DNA from: Chondrus crispus
Taxonomy: Eukaryota; Rhodophyta; Florideophyceae; Gigartinales; Gigartinaceae
NCBI RefSeq assembly: GCF_000350225.1
Contig: NW_005179203.1
Coordinates: 378,443-442,442 of the forward strand
DNA length: 64,000 nt
Direction: 5' to 3'
Shown here: piece after piece, positions 30,001 to 40,329 of the stretch
Numbering within the stretch: the stretch's first letter is position 1
How the letters are laid out: each line of letters begins with the position of its first letter
Made by a program: the position numbers and the translations under genes
The notes under the pieces: generated by a model
What the model was told of the DNA's origin: nothing
The model's input: the letters and a program-made list of their open reading frames with translations, nothing else
The model's database searches: none

Positions 30001-30550
30001 GGCGTCCCTCGCCATCCGTCGCGAGGGCCCGAGAGCGCGGTGGATGCTATTCTCTTTGGCGCATGTCGCCGTCGGCGGCGAGAGCACAACGCGCGGCAGT
30101 CGTCTTCCTTGACGCCCCTCGCCGTCCGTGGCGAGGGCGCAGCGCGCGGTAGTGGCTCTTCCTCGGTGTCCCTCGCCATCCATGGCGAGGGCGCAGCCCG
30201 CCACGGATGCTCTTCTAGTGGGCGTCCGTCGCTGTCCGTACCGACAGCACGGCGCGCCGCAGCACTTGCTCTTCGACTTGGCGCCCCTCGCTGTCCGTGG
30301 AGAGGGCTCTGCGCGCGGCAATTGTATTGGCGTCGGCACCCCTCGCTGTCCCTGGCGAGGGCGCCGCGCACGCGTTAGTGTCTTCCTTGGCGCTCCTCGC
30401 CATATTTGGCGTGAGCCCGGCTCGCGGCGATTTTCTTGTCGTCAGCGTCCCTCGCAGTCGGCGGCGAGAGCACAGCGTGCGCCCGTTGCGTTGTCGTCGG
30501 CGTCCTTTGCCGTTGATGAAGAGGGCGTGGTGTGTCCGTATATTCAGAAC
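30001..30550. repeat. Hairpin array A in G2 (about 10 units of 54-56 bp)
   Basis: Inverted repeats of the form CCCTCGCC-gtccgt-GGCGAGGG begin near 30006, 30062, 30116, 30170, 30225, 30284, 30340, 30393, 30449 and 30502. Between stems the unit reads roughly gcgcagcgcgcggnagtngtcttcnttggc. Changes on one arm are often matched on the other (for example CTGTCCGTGGAGAG), though several units have broken stems. Confidence 0.85.
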
Positions 30551-30964
30551 CCCCCCTTGTTGAGGAGTCTCGGGCTCGCCAGAGAGGTTCAGCGCGACCG
30601 TGGCGGCGGCAGTCGAGTCTGCTCGTTCATGGTGCCATTTTCATGCAGCTCTTCGCCACCGGAGGCGAGGAGGCGTCAGAGCGGTTTTCTTGGGGTCGTC
30701 TCACCCCAGGGGTTGTGTCCTATTAGCGCTGCTCACGCGGCGCTACGTATCCCAAGCGGTGTTCTCGGCCCCTGCCGGGTCTAGGCGAGACGCCACAGCC
30801 GTGCACAGGTAGGGCGCGTGAGCACGGCATCATCTCGCGGTGGGGCGCGAATCAGGTCCGCAACCACGTCGGTCGTGCGCTCTTACACGTCCGTGGCACG
30901 CATGGCTACTGTGCGCACGTCACGGCGCACGTTGGAGGTGACGCTGTCGTAATATCCCGTAAGT

Positions 30965-31260
30965 GCGTCTTCCACCGACGTCCGTATCGTCGGGTCTTCT
31001 TGGCTCGGGCTTTCGTCGTCGCCGACACGACAGCTTGTTAAGTCTTCAGACGACGTCCGTGTCGTCGGCCTTTCCCTGTGCAGGCGTTCGTCGGTTGTGC
31101 CCTGTGCGCTCCTAGCTGACTTCCGTGTTGTCAGCTCTTCTACGTACGGGCGTTCGTCGTCAGTGCCCTGCACGTGCTTGTGCCAGCTTCAACCAACGTC
31201 TGTGTGGTCGGCAGTTCTACGCGCAGGCGTCCGTCGCGCGATTGAGCTTTTGCCGGACGC
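30965..31260. repeat. Second hairpin repeat type in G2, period about 75 bp
   Basis: Stems CGACGTCCGTATCGTCG (about 30972), GACGACGTCCGTGTCGTC (about 31041), GCTGACTTCCGTGTTGTCAGC (about 31113) and CCAACGTCTGTGTGGTCGG (about 31190), separated by variants of TCTTCTACGTACGGGCGTTCGTCGTC. The TCCGT loop is shared with the 54-bp units. Confidence 0.65.
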
Positions 31261-31689
31261 GTCGACGCGGCGGCGGATTCGCGCAGGGTCGTTTGTTGTC
31301 GGTGAGAGGGGGAAGCGAGCCGTAGGAATGGAGGCCGACATCGGTCTGGTCACACGCTCGCGCTCGACCTCAGCTTCTCCTCGATCTTGCGGTAGCCTTC
31401 GGCGAACTTTGCTTCTCCTATCAGCCACAGCACGACATCGTCAGCGGGCTCTTGGCGGCGTATGAACACGACAGTGCGGGCCTCGACGTGGTCACCCTTC
31501 GGCCGGCGCGAGTAGATGACGTCGAGCGGGGCGTCGCACTTCGAAACGTCGGGGCGTCCTTCATAGTCTACGGACCGCCGCGGTCGTGCACGGGGACGCC
31601 CATTTCATCCGCTGCTTTCATGGCGACGCGCTCGTAGCGCGGCGGCTCGAGGTACGCGGTATCGGAAGGCGTGCGCGCGTGCCGTTGCT

Positions 31690-32405
31690 CTCCGCGCCCG
31701 TCGCCGTCCGTGGCGAGGGGGCCGGCGTGCGGTGCACGGCGTTCGTGTTCTCGTCGGCGTCCCTCGCCATCAGTGGCGAGGGCGCGCACGCGGCGGATGC
31801 TCTTCTACATGGCGTCCCTCTCCGTTCATGGCGAGGGCAACGCGCGCCGTATTCGTCGTCTTTAACGCACCTCGCCGTCGGCGGCGAGGGCGCGTCTCGC
31901 AGAAGTCGTCTTCTTTTCAGCACCCCTCCCCGTCCGATGCGAGGGCGCCGCGCGCGAAAATAGTCTTCTTGACACTGTCCCTCACCGTTTGAGGCGAGAG
32001 CGCGAGAGCGCGAGCGCGCGACGAAGGCTCCGTTCCTTGGCGCCCCCCGCCGTGGGCGGAGCGGGCACACCGCCCGGCATCCGTCTTTTCGTCGGTGTCC
32101 CTCGCCGTTCGAGGCCAGGGCGCGAGGTTCCGTGCTGCTGCTTTTCCTCCGCGCCCCTCGCCGTCCGTGGCGAGGGCGCCGGCACGCGTGCAGTTGCTTT
32201 TCGTAGACGTCCCTCACCGTCCGCGGCAAGGGCACGGGCACGCGCTACGATGCTCTTCCTCCGCCCCCCTTGCCGTCCGTGGCGAGGGCGCCGGCGCCCG
32301 TGCAGTTGCTCTTCGTAAGCGTCCCTCGCCGCCCGAGGCGAGGGCGCTGGCGCGCGGCAGTCGTCTTCCGTGGTGCCCCTCGCCATCGGCGCCGAGGGGC
32401 AGAGT
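31690..32405. repeat. Hairpin array B in G2 (about 13 units)
   Basis: Same unit as array A, with stems near 31697, 31760, 31815, 31869, 31924, 31979, 32044, 32099, 32155, 32210, 32266, 32322 and 32377. Period 54-65 bp, mostly 55-56. The best stems are GTCCCTCGCC...GGCGAGGGCGC. The array ends about 110 bp before the copia insertion. Confidence 0.85.
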
Positions 32406-32514
32406 GGGTCCGCGCGTACTCATCCGAAGAGTACGGAGGCCCAGCGATGCCGTCGTGTCAGTGTCCGTCCGACCTGTACAGCCCGCAGCGTCTACGACGC
32501 TTGCCGTGGACGGT

Positions 32515-32975
32515 TGTGGGATTCAGTTCTGACATACTGATCTCGTGCGCAGTGTAGGGGCACTCCGAACTTTTAGTATGGCGTAGTGTAACTGACACGT
32601 GGAACAGGCACAAAAAGCCCGAGCGTTGCTTGCTCTTTCTTTATTAGTTGCTGCGTGCTCCTCGCTCGCCTTTTGCTGCTCGTTGCTGAGGCTGATGTAT
32701 ATGGCTCCATATACACCCTTGGAGAAGAGACTGCCTGTCCCTTCTCTCAAGGCTCATGGCCATCGGGTGCACCAATTGCTCCATTCAACCGTTGTGGTGA
32801 ATGCCACTATCTAATTGCATTCGATAGATAGTGTGCGTGGCACCGCGACTTTTGCGCGCACCTGCCGGCAGTCGGCATTTGAATTACGAACGCATGATAT
32901 GCTCTTGTGTTCTTTAGAAGCTTCCACACGTACGACATATCTGTAATACGTGTGAACGTTGTACCACTTCTCACA
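32515..32975 (-). repeat. Copia 3' LTR
   Basis: Plus-strand ends TGTGGGATTCAG and CTTCTCACA. Contains TATATGGCTCCATATA and the TCTATCGAATGCAATTAGATA region shared with the other copy. On minus the preceding CTGGGGTGTG is a weak polypurine tract. Confidence 0.9.
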
Positions 32976-33149
32976 CACACCCCAGTCGTGATCATGCATC
33001 GGTTTGGCAAACACAGGACTGATAACGGCTATCTTAGTAGTGGAGTCGTCGTCTTATGCTGATCTTATTGTGTCACCCGTAGTGAACAAGATCGCGTTAC
33101 ATCAACCGTCAATGTGCTCTTCCATTGACCTCAGAGCCATGTCTCGCTA

Positions 33150-34248
33150 TCAACTGCATATCCCATGGATAGGTTCGTCGTTAACCTGCCTCCAACACAC
33201 ATGTCATTCAGCTTCTTGTATAATCTAACATTACGCTTTGTTAGGGCATCGGCTATGTTTTCTTGTCCCGGTATCCATCAGAGTACATCCAGCTCGCCCG
33301 ATTCAAAGCTATTGCGAATTCGTTGAACCGTCGGACGGAGGCGATATTCGGTGCATTCATGCAAGTTTGATGTGGTATCTTTCAGAGCGTTTGAGTCAAC
33401 AGATAGCTCGTGTCGAGTACGATGTTTTGGGAAGATGGAGTTGACGGCCTCCTTGATATAGAATCCACGGTCATCTGCGCTTGCACAGGCGAGAATCTCC
33501 GCACCATATGATGAGTAGCTGACCCTTTTTTGTCGATGACTTGTCCAATCTACAATATGAAAAATATCCTTGTCGTCCTGACCCTCTTGTTCAATCTTTA
33601 ACCCAGATATGACACCGCTCTGACCATAGTCCCTGTCGCGGGGGTGCAAGGCATCTGAAAAATACTGATGATAGCACTGGTAATATTTGTTGGACTAAGA
33701 AAGGTCAAGATTGGTTTGAGCTGGAGTATCTCTCGAACCATGGCGTTAGCCTCAACTAAATAGCGCACTTTCAGGAAAGAGATCTGTTGCTGAAGTACAG
33801 ATGTGACATATGCAGCTTGGGGCATAACACCGTTCCCGAGGTAAAGCAGAGCACCTGCGAGGCTGCAGTATTGTTTCTTCTCTGCATCGGTAACTGGCTG
33901 TTGCGCCTGCCTGCGTCTTTGTTTTGTCATGAAAATTGACTGTAGTCGTTCGATGTATCTGGTCATGCTCATGGTGATATCACCGGCAGGATTCTGCTCG
34001 ATTTCACATCCGTCGAAGAAAAACCTTTCGTCAATGACGAACTTCCCAACAGTAAACCTTTTTTTTCATTCTTCCTACCAAGTTATTAATATCGTCAACA
34101 TGCCCTCCGATGAGAAGGTCATCGGTCACTTTAGCCACCAATAGCACAATATTTCCACACGAATTGCGCTTTACGAAGAGCTGACTCAATCCGAAAACTG
34201 TTTTAAGTCCTCCGTCTGACAGCATCCAATTCTCTATGGTTTTTTGCC
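33150..34248 (-). pseudogene. Copia reverse transcriptase (downstream half) and RNase H
   Basis: Reads on from the Harbinger insertion: LSDGGLKTVFGLSQLF, then VAKVTDDLLIGG with VTDD in place of the usual YVDD. The second catalytic Asp pair is kept. Next come QYCSLAGALLYLGNGVMPQ, the RNase H entry DWTSHRQKRVSYSSYGAEIL and DDRGFYIKEA, and the tail VQRIRNSFESGELDVL. At least three frame changes (near 33975, 33640 and 33280) break it. The SSYGAEIL...DDRG RNase H form differs from the plant-type STTEAEY. Confidence 0.82.
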
Positions 34249-34565
34249 ATTAGAGCATGTGCGCAAGAAACGTAAAATTTTTGCGTTTGCTCCTGACAGC
34301 AAAAAAACTTACAGAAGAAAATGTAAAAATTTGCGGAGCTTGTGCGCAAGCTGCAAAAACGTGAAAATCTACGTCTTCTTACGTTCCCCTGGCCTTCACC
34401 CAGGAACTGCAACTTCTTGGTCTCTGCCGTCTAACGTTATCACCGACGAACACTGCGCGCGTGACGAATGTGTCCCCCTACTAGTGCTGTGGCTCGGCGG
34501 TCCGCCACCTTCAGCGGTTGATATGGCGCTTCCCGAGCATCAGCAGCGCAGGCTTTTAGGCGTCG

Positions 34566-35840
34566 GTGCGTTTGCGAAAGCGCGGCGTGTGTCGACGATG
34601 GGGCCTTGTGGCACTAACTTTGTATCTTGTCATCTTTGCGACGCTAGTCATCATTGCTGCGGTGTGGTTGAGGCGTAGGGCCCAGCATAGGAGGCGCGTG
34701 CAGGTTTTGGCCTTGGCTGCAGCCGCTGCGGCCGCTGTTGAAAGCCAGGAGAGCCTGGCGAAGGAGGAATCGGAGCTGGCCATAGTCATGCTCGCTCTGT
34801 ACTCGAGATGCAGGGCGGTGCTGCGGCTCCAAGGGGGAAGTAGCGTGTTTGGTGGGGCGCACAGGCGGCCGCGGCTGCATACGTACGCCCTCAGCTCCGA
34901 AATGACCGCCCACGAGTTCAAGGTGAGCTTCCGAATTGACCGAATTAATTTCAAGCGACTGCATGACGCCCTCCGCCTACCGGAGTTGCTATACTGCGTA
35001 AACCGATTGGCGGTATGCATATAGTATAGAAGCGCTGTTGATATATCTAAGATACTTCGGCGAAAACTGCCCTGACTCCACGGTCGCGTTGTATTGCGGC
35101 CGGGATTGCACGGCAGTGTCCCGCATCGTGAAAGCCATGAGCTGCATCATCGTGTCGAAGTGGTGGGCTAGCGTGCGCATCCCGCAGCGCATCCTTGGCT
35201 CAACCCGCCTAAGGAGAATCGTGAGGGCTGTTCGGGAATTTCGCTGCCCTTTTGACAGCTGTGTCGGCTTTTTGGATGGGTCGAGGCTGCGCACAGCGCG
35301 CCCGGGTGAGAATTCAATGCAGAACGCGCTTTACAACGCAAAATACGGGCACAACCTCGCGTATCAGGCTGTGAATTGCCCTGATGGGCTCATTCTCGAC
35401 TATCAAGGGTCGTTTGGCGGGTGCCATGCCGACGGAAGCATTGTCACCCAGTCAACGCTCATGGAATGCATGACGGCGTTTCTCCCGGATCACAACGTGT
35501 ATAATGACGCAGCGTACGCTCGCAGCGCTGTTTGTTGCCGCGGGCATCGCAATCCTACGTCGCTTGAGGAGCGGGCCTTCAATGCGCTGATGAACAGCCT
35601 CCGTATCACTGCCGAATGGGGTTTGGGGCTGTTGAGGCCAAGTTTCCGTGGCTCAAGTACAACCAGAACTTCGTTGTCGGGCAGCGGCCAGTTGCCATGC
35701 ACGTGTTGTCAATTGTAGTATTATGGAACGCCATAGCGTGCCTCGAGCCGACGCAAACATCGCAGTACTTCACCTGCGAGCCGCCTCACATCGAAAAGGA
35801 TTTATGCGACGACTTGCATGAGCTGCGGCCGGACGAGTAA
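34566..35840 (+). pseudogene. Harbinger (DDE_Tnp_4-type) transposase, two frameshifts
   Basis: Catalyses excision and insertion. Three frames follow one another: 34566-35015 (hydrophobic N-terminal segment, Ala-rich helix, FRIDRINFKRLHDAL and LPELLY), 35020-35620 (IVKAMSCIIVSKWW; DGSRLRTARPGENSMQNALY; CPDGLILDYQGSFGGCHADGS) and 35616-35840 (GFGAVEAKFPWLK, tail with YFTCEPPHIEKDL). The family D, D, E residues correspond to FLDGSR, CHADGS and AEWGFG, all present across the frames. Each shift is about one base, so the copy is damaged or contains very short introns I cannot prove. Confidence 0.85.
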
Positions 35841-36061
35841 AGGATGCAGAAGGGGCATGCCTTGCCAGGGGCATAATGATACAATTGTACGAAGAGTCTG
35901 TTGAGTACGTCGCCAAGTGCGAGGCAGCACGACCTGGAGGAGATGGAGGCCTTTGACTTTGCAGTGCGCTGTCTTGCAACATGTAAAAGCTGCCTTGTTT
36001 ATGAGTGACGACTAGAAGACGGCGCATGCAGGCGACCACATTAATCGCAGCCGCAGGCGTG

Positions 36062-37885
36062 TCACTTTTTGGTGAGATGGCTAAGAATTTGCTCTATGGA
36101 GGACGCCATGCCCTCAACCTTGCTCCCCAGCCCCGTGACTGCACCTTCTAGAGTGGCCAGGCGCGCGTCAGAACCAGAGCCCCCATTATTAACCCCAGAC
36201 GCAAAGGTCTGCAGCATGTCGATCACCCTGCCGTCGCCTGCACTGCTGGCGACTGCGGTGGCCTCCGCTGCTGCAACTACCCTCAACATGATGCTCTCAC
36301 TCCTGTCTGCATCGGCGTCACGACAGTCGTACAGGCCCTTAGCCGCCCCCGGCATGCTCGACATGTCTTTCAGAAGCAGCTCTCTTGAGTCCGACGCCGT
36401 CGCCCTCCGCTTCTTTGGCCTGGGGCCGCCAACGCTGCCGCGGGGACGCTTGTGGGTCGACGGCGCTAGCGTAAAGGCATCGCCATCGCCATCCTGCCCT
36501 GCAAGCGCCTCGGGCACGCCGCAGTCAGAGTGGGGATCGCTGCCCCGGTCGTCGGCCGTGTCACCCTCATCCCCAGTCACCTCCCTGCTTTCGGGGAAGA
36601 GCCCTCGAGAAGTTCTCACTGCCGCAAGCATTGTTCGCCTTGTTGCCTCCGCCTTGCGGGTTCGCTCTTCCTTTTTCTCCAAGGTCCTATTGAGGGCCTC
36701 GGCCTCAATGTCGATAAGGGTCTGAATGCTCCTCAACAGTCTGTCGCTTGCATCAGGCATTCCGCCTGCTCCGATTGGCGTGACGTACTTTCTCTTGAGC
36801 TCAGAGTACCGGTCGGTCTTGAGTTTCTTATACGCGCCCTTCAGCTTCGCAATGCTGAGAGGGACGTGCAAGAACCTGCTCTGAACACGGGCGAGAACAT
36901 TGCCCCAGGTGGGGCCTTTGGCCCCATGTGCTGCTCGCCCAACCTCTTCCTCAACGCACACCTCAGAGATGTACAGCTCCAGCCCCGGCACCTTGCGGAT
37001 CGAGACCGCGCCGCTTGCAGATTGCCATGTCGGCCTCTTTCGTCTTCGCGCCACTGCGCCCACACCATCAGCCGCGCTGCCACTCTCCTCACCCTTATCT
37101 GTTTTGTTGCTGTTGATGTTGATGTTGTTGTTGTCGTCGTCGTCGTCGTCATCGTCGTCTTCATCGTCACTGTCATCGTCGCCGTCATCGTCGCCGTCGT
37201 TGTCGTCGTCATCATCATCGGTGTCCAAGCCACCGTCCCCCGCTGCCCAAGCAGACCATGGCTTGAAGTGGAGCGTCTCTTTCGTGGGCCTAAGCAGGCG
37301 CTCGGCCTCTTGCCGAAAGTATAGCTTAACGCCCTCGGTAAGGCCAGCGGCCTTCTCTCTCTCATCAATAATCGGGCTGTCCGACAGCTCTGCAATCCGC
37401 TGCCGCGCGCAGTCGACGGTGCACACAAAAACCCCGCTGAGCGCCTCAACAGTCTGTGAGGCAGCGAATAGCGGGCTGCACTGCCCGTGCATCAGCGAGC
37501 GGCACCAGCCGCAGTAGTGCGAAGTGCGCTGCAGGCTTGCACCCGCAGTACGACACTCTGTTCCAAAAACACACGCGCCGAAAGTGGTCTGTGTCTTCCC
37601 CGGCGTGAGTACCTCTGCCAGGACATCCGCACGCGAGCGGGGCCCGGCGGCGGCGCCAGGCCTAGTCCGTGTGCGAGTCGCAAGGTTGTGGGCCTCGGCA
37701 CGTGCGGTCGGTGCGGCTGCGGGGGGTGGAGAAGGACGGTTCGATGTCGCGGGTTCTCGCGCTCGCACACGGAGTTTAGCCAGGACGGCAGGGGTGCGAC
37801 CCTGGGTGTGAGCTTGGTTGCGCGTGCGGCGGGCGAGGCCGCTCTTGGGCGCTGCAGCAGCGCCGCGACGCCTTCTAGGGGCCAT
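36062..37885 (-). CDS. Harbinger accessory protein: Cys/His finger, acidic tract, Myb-like
   Basis: An intact 607-residue frame converging on the transposase. Residues 1-100 are basic and Pro/Ala-rich. About 100-160 is a Cys/His cluster (FGTECRTAG, HYCGWCRSLMHGQC, CTVDCARQ) fitting a PHD-like finger. About 222-262 is an Asp/Asn run from a GTC-type microsatellite. About 323-375 is Trp/Leu-spaced and helical (WGNVLARVQSRF, IAKLKGAYKKLK), like Myb/SANT. Basic RRRKR and KKRR patches suit nuclear import, and the last 35 residues form a heptad helix. PIF/Harbinger elements usually carry a Myb-like partner that recruits the transposase to DNA; the extra finger is less usual. It remains open although the transposase is broken. 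Confidence 0.78.
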   Translation of the reverse strand: MAPRRRRGAAAAPKSGLARRTRNQAHTQGRTPAVLAKLRVRAREPATSNRPSPPPAAAPTARAEAHNLATRTRTRPGAAAGPRSRADVLAEVLTPGKTQTTFGACVFGTECRTAGASLQRTSHYCGWCRSLMHGQCSPLFAASQTVEALSGVFVCTVDCARQRIAELSDSPIIDEREKAAGLTEGVKLYFRQEAERLLRPTKETLHFKPWSAWAAGDGGLDTDDDDDDNDGDDDGDDDSDDEDDDDDDDDDNNNININSNKTDKGEESGSAADGVGAVARRRKRPTWQSASGAVSIRKVPGLELYISEVCVEEEVGRAAHGAKGPTWGNVLARVQSRFLHVPLSIAKLKGAYKKLKTDRYSELKRKYVTPIGAGGMPDASDRLLRSIQTLIDIEAEALNRTLEKKEERTRKAEATRRTMLAAVRTSRGLFPESREVTGDEGDTADDRGSDPHSDCGVPEALAGQDGDGDAFTLAPSTHKRPRGSVGGPRPKKRRATASDSRELLLKDMSSMPGAAKGLYDCRDADADRSESIMLRVVAAAEATAVASSAGDGRVIDMLQTFASGVNNGGSGSDARLATLEGAVTGLGSKVEGMASSIEQILSHLTKK

Positions 37886-38108
37886 GTCCGCGGTGGAGCC
37901 CGGGGATCAATGGTGTTGCAGGTCGTCCACGCTCTCAAACGTGGAAATTTGACAAGTCGAAGTGTGAAAAAACGTCGCAAAATGAACGAAACGTAAAACA
38001 GTTTCATTTTGTGACGTTTCTCAAACGTGAAATTTTACGTTTCGTGAGAGCGGCCAACTACTGTAATTCCAAAAACGTAAAATTTTACGTTTGCGCACAT
38101 GCTCTATT

Positions 38109-38665
38109 GTCTTCCCGCCTCAACAATTCCGTAGGGCAACTTTGTCAATCTCCACAACGTACCACGTTTACCTTGCCATGCTTTGGGTGGTCGGACGTAT
38201 ATGTCGCGCTGTATGGGGCCACTCTGCAGATATGCTCCTTTGATATCAGCAAATCCCAGACGAAAACCAAGAAATGTAACTAAGGAAAGGAGGAGTCTGA
38301 TCACACAAAGCGGTGCGGTTGCTGAATCTTTCCTCAAATTATCTTTCTCCAAATCTCTGTTTCCATGGGGAACAATCCTGGCTTTGAGTACCCGGTCGCC
38401 TTGCTCATCGGTCTTAACCTTGTAGACCACATGCAATGATATTACATTTGCATTTCTCGGTACATCCTTCTCTTGAACTGGCTCATATGCATCAAGCCAG
38501 TTTCCATCGTGCTCTGCGTTGAATGCTTGCTCGACAATCCACGGTGGTGCGAATTCCATCTTACTACTGCTCACTTGCTGCGAGCCAATTACGGTATGTA
38601 TTTCGTTGATTATGCGGGTCTTCTCCGATTGGAGTAGCTCTGTCATTTCAATGGTTTTTTCTGTA
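38109..38665 (-). pseudogene. Copia reverse transcriptase, upstream half
   Basis: Contains the copia signatures VYKVKTDEQG, KARIVPHGNRD, FADIKGAYLQS and LPYGIVEAGRQ. The Harbinger element enters right after this last motif. Removing it with one ATT leaves the frame running uninterrupted into 34248-33978. Confidence 0.88.
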
Positions 38666-40300
38666 AGCCAATTGCAAAATCTCCAATGTCATCATTGGCA
38701 TTTTTGGTTGTTTTTCGGATGGGCGCGCCATATAGCTTGAGTGAGGTGGATGTTCCATATGGCTCACGTCTACGTTCACCCCCCCATCCACCGGACTCTC
38801 ATATCCCAGCTCGTGTTCAACCGAACATGACATGAGCTCCTGGGCTAGCTGCCCCTGCGGTGCGATCTGCACATCTTCATAGGCGACTTTCATCGGGGGA
38901 CCGCGTTGTGTTCTCCTAGCCAGGAGGTAGTGCTGTTCTGCATGCACAACTTTAGCTTTTATCCATCCGGCATCCTGGTTCTGTTTCGAGGACTTATAAA
39001 AGACCCAAACGTCTTCATCTGGTTCAAACATGTCAGGCTTGGGTGAGTTGGAGACCCGTAATCGAAGGAGGGGCTGCAGGGCCCGAGTTGCCACTTGTTG
39101 CTTATGTGCGTCAAGGATATCTTGAGTGACCCGTATGTTTTGCAAGCCTAATATCGAAGGGCTGTAGCCGCGTGCCAACTCCACTGAACTTAGCAAACGG
39201 GAGCCGGAGAACACAATGGCCAGGAATACGGATCTGGCTACAATAATATTTGTATCCGCCAGTGAGACGTCTTTGTCCAGTCTGCTGATAATCTCCTTTA
39301 GGATGCCGTTCTTCCTCTCAACGATACCCACCTTGTTATGGCGACGGGCAGGCCTCGGTTTGAACAACACATGGTGTGCAAGGAGGAACGATGTGAGTTT
39401 TTTGCGATTATACTCATCATCGGCTGATATGCGCTGAGGTTCTCCGTGTACACACCCGCACATGGATTCGAGGCATTGTATTATTGTATCCATATCCTTT
39501 TTTTGTACCGTCTTCGACTCCGTGTACCCAGTACCGGTGTCTGTCAATAGTATGAGTTGCTGTTTTTTGCCGCGGATATGGCAATATGTGAAATCCAGCT
39601 GAACCTCTTCGTTGAAGGCTTGGTTCACGTGGGTTAAGGATAACTTTTTAGAAGGTAGTGGGCGGCCGCTGCTGGGGCATGCCTCACATGCATTGTCAAC
39701 TTTATCGATTGCATCCTCAAGTTTTTTCGTCAATATGCCCGCATCATTGCATATATTTTTGACCTCAATAGGTGTGGCATGAGTAAAGCGATGTATTTGC
39801 TTTGAAAAAAGGAGCGGCGCCATCTGCGACTTATGTTGGAGGTTGGACATAAGAGAGTTTAGATTGGTGTGGGGTTGCATGGTCATAGAAATGCGCAGTC
39901 TCCTGTCACCTGCTTGGATAGGAAAAATGTATGTGTCGAAGTGCCTAGGACTTGAGTCTGAAGGTCGATCGATTATGATACACTTATCATTGTAGAGGTT
40001 AAGGGTGTTTGTGAATTCCTTGACATCAAGTCCAATCAGTAGCGGGGAATTTCCCTCGACGAGGTGGAATGTAAATGATGTTGGCATGTTATTTGAATCC
40101 ATGACGGTCAAAATCCATGACGCTATTATTGGCTTCGCGTCACTGCAATTATTACCCCAGCCGACAGATGTATTGCATAGGGGTGGGTCGAGTTCCAACT
40201 TAATTGCCAGTGCATCCAATAATGAGACGGCGTTTTCAATGCCGCCCCATGTCATCGGGGCTCTTTCATCAAGAATTGGGTTAGGATCAGCGCGGAGCTC
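38648..40300 (-). pseudogene. Copia protease and integrase
   Basis: The open frame 40255-38648 (535 codons) starts inside the protease: just upstream LDERAP stands where an aspartic D-T/S-G would be, and LLIGLDV follows. The integrase zinc motif is H...H (HRFTHAT) with CEAC about 40 residues on. Catalytic D, D and E appear as QLDFTY, SADDEYN and VERKNG, with the expected GIVERKNG context of copia. After the core comes the copia-type GYSPSILG region. The frame ends at 38648 beside a T-run where the reverse transcriptase continues in another frame. Confidence 0.82.
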
Positions 40301-40329
40301 CGCTAATCCTTTTATTGAAAATACTGCCT

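Larger units (their letters stand above)
34252..38105. mobile_element. PIF/Harbinger DNA transposon inserted in copia
   Basis: 3,854 bp. Terminal inverted repeats AGAGCATGTGCGCAA (34252-34266) and its complement (38091-38105) are perfect for 15 bp and extend imperfectly into AAACGTAAAATTTT. ATT is duplicated on both sides (34249-34251, 38106-38108), the 3-bp duplication typical of this superfamily. It carries a plus-strand transposase and a convergent minus-strand zinc-finger/Myb-like gene. Subterminal DNA holds repeated AAACGTAAAATTTTACGTTT motifs that may bind the transposase. Confidence 0.93.

Noticed and set aside
29700..30784. Several 200-codon frames across the hairpin arrays
   Set aside because: They arise because a period near 54 bp is a multiple of three and keeps frames open; both strands show them.
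30001..32405. CRISPR-like array
   Set aside because: Units are degenerate, spacers are not unique, the host is eukaryotic and the stems lie inside a retroelement.
36900..37517. Plus-strand Ser-rich frame opposite the Harbinger accessory gene
   Set aside because: It is the complement of the Asp-run microsatellite and Ser/Ala codons of the real gene.
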